Source of the DNA: Ferrovum sp.
GTDB taxonomy: Bacteria > Pseudomonadota > Gammaproteobacteria > Burkholderiales > Ferrovaceae
Length of the DNA: 12,244 bases
Assembly (NCBI GenBank): GCA_027450105.1
Contig: DAIDKJ010000026.1
Location: forward strand, 1-12,244
Direction: 5' to 3'
The position numbers and the translations under genes are program-made. Below, in pieces: positions 6,756 through 12,244 of the stretch. The notes below the pieces were generated by a model. It did no database searches and was not told the DNA's origin. It saw nothing but the letters and a program-made list of their open reading frames with translations. Within the stretch, counting starts at the first letter, position 1. Each line of letters opens with the position of its first letter.

Positions 6756-8021
6756 ATGAAAAAACTTACCCATCACCTGTACTTCTGGGTCCTGTTGGCG
6801 ATTCTGGCAGGGGCCGTGTTCGGCTTTCTATCCCCCAAGGACGCAGTAGGACTCAAGCCCTTTGGGGATGGCTTCATTGCCTTGGTGAAGATGATGATCG
6901 CCCCCGTCATCTTTTGTACGGTGGTGTTAGGCATCGCCGGTGCCGGTGACATGAAGAAGGTGGGCCGGGTGGGCGGCAAGGCCCTGCTCTACTTTGAGGT
7001 GGTCTCTAGTCTGGCGCTGGTCATTGGCCTGATTGTCATGAACACCCTGCAACCGGGCAAGGGCTTCAATGTGGACCCAGCCACACTGGACCCCAAGGCT
7101 GTGGCCAGTTTCGCCAAAGCCGCCAGCGAACAGAAGGTATCGGATTTCCTGTTGCATATCATTCCTAAAACCTTGTTCGACGCTTTTGCCGGCAACGGCG
7201 ATTTGCTGCAGGTCCTGCTGGTGGCCATTTTGTTTGGATGGTCCTTAAGCCACATGGGGGCCTTGGGCGAAAAAGTCTTTCACCTGATTCAAGAGCTCTC
7301 GCACGTATTTTTTGGCATGATGAATACCATCATGAAGCTGGCCCCCTTGGGCGCTGGTGGCGCCATGGCCTTCACCATCGGCAAATACGGCGTGGGAGCC
7401 CTGGCCCCCCTCATGGCGCTGATGGGAAGCTTTTATCTCACCTGTGTGATTTTCGTCCTTCTGGTTTTGGGCACCATCAGCGCGCTCACGGGTTTCAACA
7501 TCCTCAAATTCCTCCTGTATATCAAAGATGAACTGCTCACTGTGTTAGGCACATCCTCTTCCGAATCCGCTCTGGTCCCTCTCATGAGCAAGCTGGAACA
7601 GGCCGGCTGCCCCAAGGCCGTAGTCGGTCTGGTGGTGCCCTCTGGCTACTCATTCAATCTGGATGGCACCAATATCTACCTCACCATGGCCGCCCTGTTT
7701 GTGGCCCAGGCCTTGAATATCGATCTCACCCTGCAACAGCAACTCAGCCTGCTCTTCGTGGCCATGCTCACTTCCAAGGGCGCCTCGGGCGTTACCGGAG
7801 CCGGGTTCATCACCTTGGCCGCCACTCTGGCCGTGGTGCCCTCCATTCCGGTAGCCGGCTTGGCCCTGATCCTGGGCATCGATCGTTTCATGTCCGAGGC
7901 TCGGGCACTCACCAACTTTATCGGCAATGGCGTGGCAACCATCGTGGTTTCCCGTTGGGAAAAAGAGCTCGACACCCAACGTCTGCAAGCCGCGCTGGAC
8001 GGTCATCCCTTGCCGTCTTGA
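6756..8021 (+). CDS. dctA: C4-dicarboxylate:cation symporter DctA
   Basis: This 421-residue inner-membrane transporter of the glutamate transporter-like (DAACS/SLC1) family is expected to take up succinate, fumarate and malate with Na+ or H+. It has hydrophobic helices throughout; a first helix follows a short basic N-terminus. Re-entrant hairpin 1 carries the serine motif SSSE at 267-270. TM7 carries GYSFNLDGTNIYLT with NLDGT at 301-305, the DctA form of the family's NMDGT motif. Hairpin 2 has SKGASGVTGAGF, and TM8 has DRFMSEARALTN at 376-387. In TM8, Ser380 replaces the aspartate of aspartate/glutamate carriers and Arg383 is kept, which supports dicarboxylate over amino-acid transport. Length matches E. 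coli DctA (428). The Shine-Dalgarno is weak. No DctB/DctD or DcuS/DcuR regulators are nearby. Confidence 0.93.
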   Translation: MKKLTHHLYFWVLLAILAGAVFGFLSPKDAVGLKPFGDGFIALVKMMIAPVIFCTVVLGIAGAGDMKKVGRVGGKALLYFEVVSSLALVIGLIVMNTLQPGKGFNVDPATLDPKAVASFAKAASEQKVSDFLLHIIPKTLFDAFAGNGDLLQVLLVAILFGWSLSHMGALGEKVFHLIQELSHVFFGMMNTIMKLAPLGAGGAMAFTIGKYGVGALAPLMALMGSFYLTCVIFVLLVLGTISALTGFNILKFLLYIKDELLTVLGTSSSESALVPLMSKLEQAGCPKAVVGLVVPSGYSFNLDGTNIYLTMAALFVAQALNIDLTLQQQLSLLFVAMLTSKGASGVTGAGFITLAATLAVVPSIPVAGLALILGIDRFMSEARALTNFIGNGVATIVVSRWEKELDTQRLQAALDGHPLPS

Positions 8022-8124
8022 AGCCTGGTTGGTGACGAGCAGCGATATCAGAATAAGTCTTTGCAATTTCCGACCTTTGTTTCTCAGCTCTGGTAGGATA
8101 TGTTTTTGACTGCGTGAAAAAATC
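8022..8124 (+). other. dctA-thiC intergenic region, no recognisable TPP riboswitch or terminator
   Basis: About 100 bases separate dctA from thiC. I looked for the conserved TPP-riboswitch cores (CTGAGA and ACCTGATC) and found neither, and there is no GC-rich hairpin with a T-run to end dctA. A weak -10-like TAGGAT or TATGTT lies near 8093-8104 without a convincing -35. How thiC is expressed cannot be settled from this sequence. Confidence 0.5.
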
Positions 8125-10029
<1,905 letters not shown>

Positions 10030-10052
10030 CGTTACGACCGCAGGAATTCTCG

Positions 10053-10877
10053 ATGGATCTTTTGTTGTTGGCCAAGGCCGCCATTCTGGGCCTGGTGGAA
10101 GGGCTGACCGAGTTTTTACCAGTCTCCAGCACCGGACACCTGATATTGGCGGGAAGCCTGCTGAATTTCAATGACGAAAAGGGCAAGGTTTTTGAAATCG
10201 TGATCCAGTTTGCCGCCATTCTGGCCGTCTGCTGGGAATACCGCCGCAAAATCACCCACGTGGTTCAAGGGCTTGGTCACGACCCCAAGGCGCAGCGTTT
10301 AACCCTCAATCTGATCATTGCCTTCCTGCCCGCCGCATTTCTGGGGCTTTTGTTTGCCAGTCGCATCAAAGCAACCCTCTTTGCTCCCGTACCCGTGGCG
10401 TTAGCCTTCATACTGGGCGCCTTTGTTATTTTATGGGTGGAACGCCGGCAACAACCCCTCCTGCTGGAATCGGTGGATGACATGGATTGGCGTCTGGCGC
10501 TCAAGATCGGTTTCTGTCAATCCTTGGCCCTGATCCCCGGCACCTCCCGCTCCGGCGCCACCATCATGGGCGGCCTCTACTTTGGACTATCCCGGAGGGC
10601 GGCCACGGAATTTTCCTTTTTCCTGGCCATTCCCACGCTCAGCGCGGCCACCGTTCATGAGCTCATCAAATACCGGCATCTGCTGCACGCGGCAGACGTG
10701 GGCCTATTTTTGGTAGGTTCAGCATTCTCTTTCCTGTTCGCCTTCATCACCGTGCGGGCCCTGCTGCGTTTTGTGAGTCACCACAATTTCAATCTGTTTG
10801 CCGGCTACCGCATTCTTTTTGGGTTGATGATTCTGGCCACTGACGCCTGGGGATGGGTGCGCTGGAGTGATGGCTGA
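10053..10877 (+). CDS. uppP: Undecaprenyl-diphosphatase UppP/BacA
   Basis: This 274-residue polytopic inner-membrane enzyme removes a phosphate from undecaprenyl diphosphate to regenerate the lipid carrier for peptidoglycan and O-antigen; overproduction gives bacitracin resistance. EGLTEFLPVSSTGH at 16-29 holds the conserved glutamates, serines and histidine of the active site, and PGTSRSG at 162-168 contains the catalytic arginine (Arg166). Several hydrophobic segments follow, and length matches E. coli UppP (273). The start is ATG 10053, supported by AGGAA six bases upstream and by the family N-terminus; the reading frame stays open into the end of thiC but that part is not conserved. The 23-base gap after thiC suggests one transcript. 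Confidence 0.95.
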   Translation: MDLLLLAKAAILGLVEGLTEFLPVSSTGHLILAGSLLNFNDEKGKVFEIVIQFAAILAVCWEYRRKITHVVQGLGHDPKAQRLTLNLIIAFLPAAFLGLLFASRIKATLFAPVPVALAFILGAFVILWVERRQQPLLLESVDDMDWRLALKIGFCQSLALIPGTSRSGATIMGGLYFGLSRRAATEFSFFLAIPTLSAATVHELIKYRHLLHAADVGLFLVGSAFSFLFAFITVRALLRFVSHHNFNLFAGYRILFGLMILATDAWGWVRWSDG

Positions 10878-10891
10878 AGGCAGCATATAGC

Positions 10892-10922
10892 CTGCCCCGG
10901 TGGCGAAGGTACCCCGGGGCAG
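10892..10922. terminator. Strong hairpin between convergent uppP and rubredoxin genes (probable terminator)
   Basis: CTGCCCCGG (10892-10900) and CCGGGGCAG (10914-10922) form a perfect 9-bp GC-rich stem with a 13-base loop, 14 bases past the uppP stop and 12 bases from the rubredoxin stop. Only a short TTT (10926-10928) follows on the plus strand and no T-run on the minus strand, so it is not a classic intrinsic terminator. Its place between convergent genes suggests a transcript-ending or 3'-stabilising role for one or both. Confidence 0.55.
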
Positions 10923-10934
10923 CGCTTTGAATTC

Positions 10935-11117
10935 TCAAAACTCGATCATCTCGAAGTCTTCCTTGCGCGCCCCGCATTCGGGACAAACCCAGTTGACCGG
11001 CACATCCTCCCAGCGGGTTCCAGGGGCAATGCCTTCTTCCGGATCGCCCAGCTCTTCGTTATAAATGTAGCCACAAATCAGGCAAAGATACGTCTTGTAG
11101 GGTTGGCTTGCTTCCAT
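10935..11117 (-). CDS. Rubredoxin
   Basis: This 60-residue electron carrier has a single iron bound by four cysteines. The two CxxCG knuckles are CLICGY (Cys12, Cys15) and CPECGA (Cys45, Cys48). Between them are the hallmark features of classical rubredoxins: Tyr10, Tyr17, GDPEEGIAPGT, and Trp36 with PVNWVCPEC. The start is ATG 11117, with AGGAA a few bases upstream. The gene is divergent from thiD, with 123 bases between the start codons. A rubredoxin beside thiD/thiE is a common arrangement in beta- and gammaproteobacteria as I know them. The physiological partner is unknown from this window; oxygen or peroxide detoxification, or electron supply to an oxidoreductase, are the usual roles. 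Confidence 0.95.
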   Translation of the reverse strand: MEASQPYKTYLCLICGYIYNEELGDPEEGIAPGTRWEDVPVNWVCPECGARKEDFEMIEF

Positions 11118-11240
11118 GGTTTTCCTGGAATTGGGTTAGAATAGGGTGTGCAATGACACAGAAGATGACTGTGGTGTCGCCCCCGGTGGGGCAGTACCCG
11201 AGCATCATAAAACCTGACACTCAGAAGAGCAACCTCATCC
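11118..11240. promoter_or_regulatory. Divergent rubredoxin/thiD intergenic region with two small stem-loops
   Basis: This 123-base region must hold promoters in both directions. A good -10 match on the plus strand, TAGAAT (11137-11142), lies about 100 bases before thiD, without a clear -35. Its transcript would carry two adjacent stem-loops: CACAG (11157-11161) / CTGTG (11169-11173), and GCCCC (11179-11183) / GGGGC (11188-11192) with a CGGT loop. No TPP-riboswitch core motif is present. On the minus strand TATTCT near 11140-11145 is a weak -10 for the rubredoxin gene. Confidence 0.35.
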
Positions 11241-12071
11241 ATGACTCCTCCCCCTCCAGCCGTGCTGGTGTTTGCGGCCACTGACCCCAGCTCGGGGGCC
11301 GGGTTGCAAGCCGATATTCTCACCCTGGCCAGCATGGGCTGCCACCCCTTGTCTGTGGTTACCGGCATCACGATTCAGGACACCACCGGCGTGGAGGATA
11401 TCCTGCCTTTGGATGCGGAATGGGTTGCCGATCAGGCGCGCTGTATTCTGGAAGACGTGCCGGTAGCAGTGTTCAAACTGGGTGTTCTGGGGAGTGTGGA
11501 AGCCATTGCAGCCATCGCCGAAATCGTTTCGGACTACCCCGAAATCCCCTTGATTCTGGACCCGGTCCTCTCCAGTGGTCGCGGCGATGAGCTGGCCTCG
11601 GAAGACATGCTGGCAGCCCTGCGCGAACTGATCATCCCACAGGCCACACTGGTCACCCCCAACACCCTGGAAATCCTGCGCATTGCCTATGAAGAGGTCC
11701 CCGAGGACGACACACCGGATTTTGCCAAAGCCGCAAAACTCATCCTGGATCTTGGATGTGAGTACGTACTTCTTACAGGAACTCACAGCGCCTCCCGTCA
11801 GGTCATCAATACCCTGTATGGGCGCGAGGGAGTCATCCGCTCCGACAGTTGGGAGCGCCTCAATGCCAGCTTTCATGGCTCGGGATGCACCTTGAGTTCT
11901 GCCATTGCCGCCGGTTTGGCACAGGGTCTGGACATGGCAGAAGCCGTGGCCGAAGCGCAGGAATTTACCTGGCAAACCCTCAAGGATGCCTTTCGCCTGG
12001 GCATGGGTCAGCCGATTCCCGACCGCTTGTTCTGGGCTCGGGAAGAACCCCCCGCCGGAGACATTCATTAA
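11241..12071 (+). CDS. thiD: Hydroxymethylpyrimidine (HMP)/phosphomethylpyrimidine kinase ThiD
   Basis: This 276-residue ribokinase-family kinase phosphorylates HMP-P (the ThiC product) to HMP-PP, and usually HMP to HMP-P as well. The N-terminal AATDPSSGAGLQADI (12-26) is the substrate-binding signature. ILDPVLSSGRGDEL and TPNTLE are the mid-domain motifs, and HGSGCTLSSAIAAGLAQG carries the anion hole and catalytic Cys216. The family's usual MV(A)TSG is here LDPVLSSG, a common variant. Length is normal (E. coli ThiD 266). The ATG is preceded only by a distant AGAAGAG, so the ribosome-binding site is weak. There is no fused ThiE domain; thiE follows as a separate gene 50 bases downstream, suggesting a thiDE transcript. 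Confidence 0.93.
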   Translation: MTPPPPAVLVFAATDPSSGAGLQADILTLASMGCHPLSVVTGITIQDTTGVEDILPLDAEWVADQARCILEDVPVAVFKLGVLGSVEAIAAIAEIVSDYPEIPLILDPVLSSGRGDELASEDMLAALRELIIPQATLVTPNTLEILRIAYEEVPEDDTPDFAKAAKLILDLGCEYVLLTGTHSASRQVINTLYGREGVIRSDSWERLNASFHGSGCTLSSAIAAGLAQGLDMAEAVAEAQEFTWQTLKDAFRLGMGQPIPDRLFWAREEPPAGDIH

Positions 12072-12121
12072 CGTGCACCGGGCTCTCCTCCGCCTTGTCT
12101 TCTCCGGACACACTGCTCACC

Positions 12122-12244
12122 ATGCCCCTTAGTCCAGCACCTATTCACGGGCTGTATGGGATTACTCCGGATATTCCAGACACAGCCTGCTTACTGGCCA
12201 AACTGGAAGCAGCCTTCGAGGGGGGGTTACGTCTGCTGCAGTAT
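12122..12244 (+). CDS. thiE: Thiamin-phosphate synthase ThiE (N-terminal part, cut by window edge)
   Basis: My translation from ATG 12122 gives 41 codons that stay open to the right edge. HGLYGITPDIPDT is followed by LLAKLEAAFEGGLRLLQY, the first strand and helix of the ThiE barrel. In this family GLYxITPD is followed about 20 residues later by the GxxLLQYR pyrophosphate-binding region; the window stops at QY. The enzyme joins HMP-PP with the carboxythiazole phosphate to form thiamin phosphate. It lies 50 bases after thiD on the same strand, completing the pyrimidine branch with thiC and thiD. An in-frame TTG at 12095 is a less likely start. Confidence 0.88.
   Translation, partial: MPLSPAPIHGLYGITPDIPDTACLLAKLEAAFEGGLRLLQY

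Noticed and set aside
8022..8124. Terminator for dctA
   Set aside because: The only T-rich and A-rich runs (near 8102 and 8117) would pair as a weak A/T stem without GC content, so I do not call one.
11235..12113. Minus-strand open frame of 292 codons covering thiD
   Set aside because: It mirrors thiD completely and has no family motif; thiD is unambiguous on the plus strand.

Overview
This 12.2 kb window is chromosomal DNA from a Gram-negative proteobacterium. It encodes lipopolysaccharide (LPS) inner-core enzymes (WaaA, WaaC, a WaaE-like glycosyltransferase), GreB, a proteobacterial-type PCMT-like protein, DctA, ThiC, UppP and a rubredoxin / thiD / thiE block. This gene content fits the beta/gamma/Acidithiobacillia group, but the sequence alone does not fix the genus. 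Most genes are GC-rich; the leftmost part is visibly more AT-rich.

Region 1 (1-1913, minus strand): surface-polysaccharide genes. An FkbM-family methyltransferase with a long extra C-terminal region is followed four bases later by the N-terminal part of a UDP-glucuronate 4-epimerase-like enzyme, which runs off the left edge.

Region 2 (1980-6530, minus strand): a compact five-gene unit read right to left, PCMT-like protein > GT2 glycosyltransferase > waaC > waaA > greB. Three of the four junctions overlap. The unit ends in a good rho-independent terminator at 1980-2020. It attaches Kdo and heptose to lipid A and probably adds another core sugar; greB rides along at the end.

Region 3 (6531-8124): a divergent control region, then dctA (C4-dicarboxylate:cation symporter) on the plus strand, then about 100 bases with no recognisable TPP riboswitch.

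Region 4 (8125-10922, plus strand): thiC (HMP-P synthase) and uppP (undecaprenyl-diphosphatase), 23 bases apart, probably cotranscribed. A strong hairpin lies in the convergent gap after uppP.

Region 5 (10935-12244): a minus-strand rubredoxin gene diverges from thiD and the start of thiE. thiC, thiD and thiE together cover making HMP-P, phosphorylating it to HMP-PP and coupling it to the thiazole, so thiamin synthesis is the main theme of the right half. waaA/waaC and uppP link both halves to the cell envelope.

I found no tRNA, rRNA, CRISPR array, insertion sequence or phage gene. All main genes belong to known families and I see no convincing undescribed system. The most distinctive points are the composite FkbM protein in AT-richer DNA, the greB-terminated LPS operon, the non-canonical PCMT homologue at its head, and thiC without a visible TPP riboswitch.
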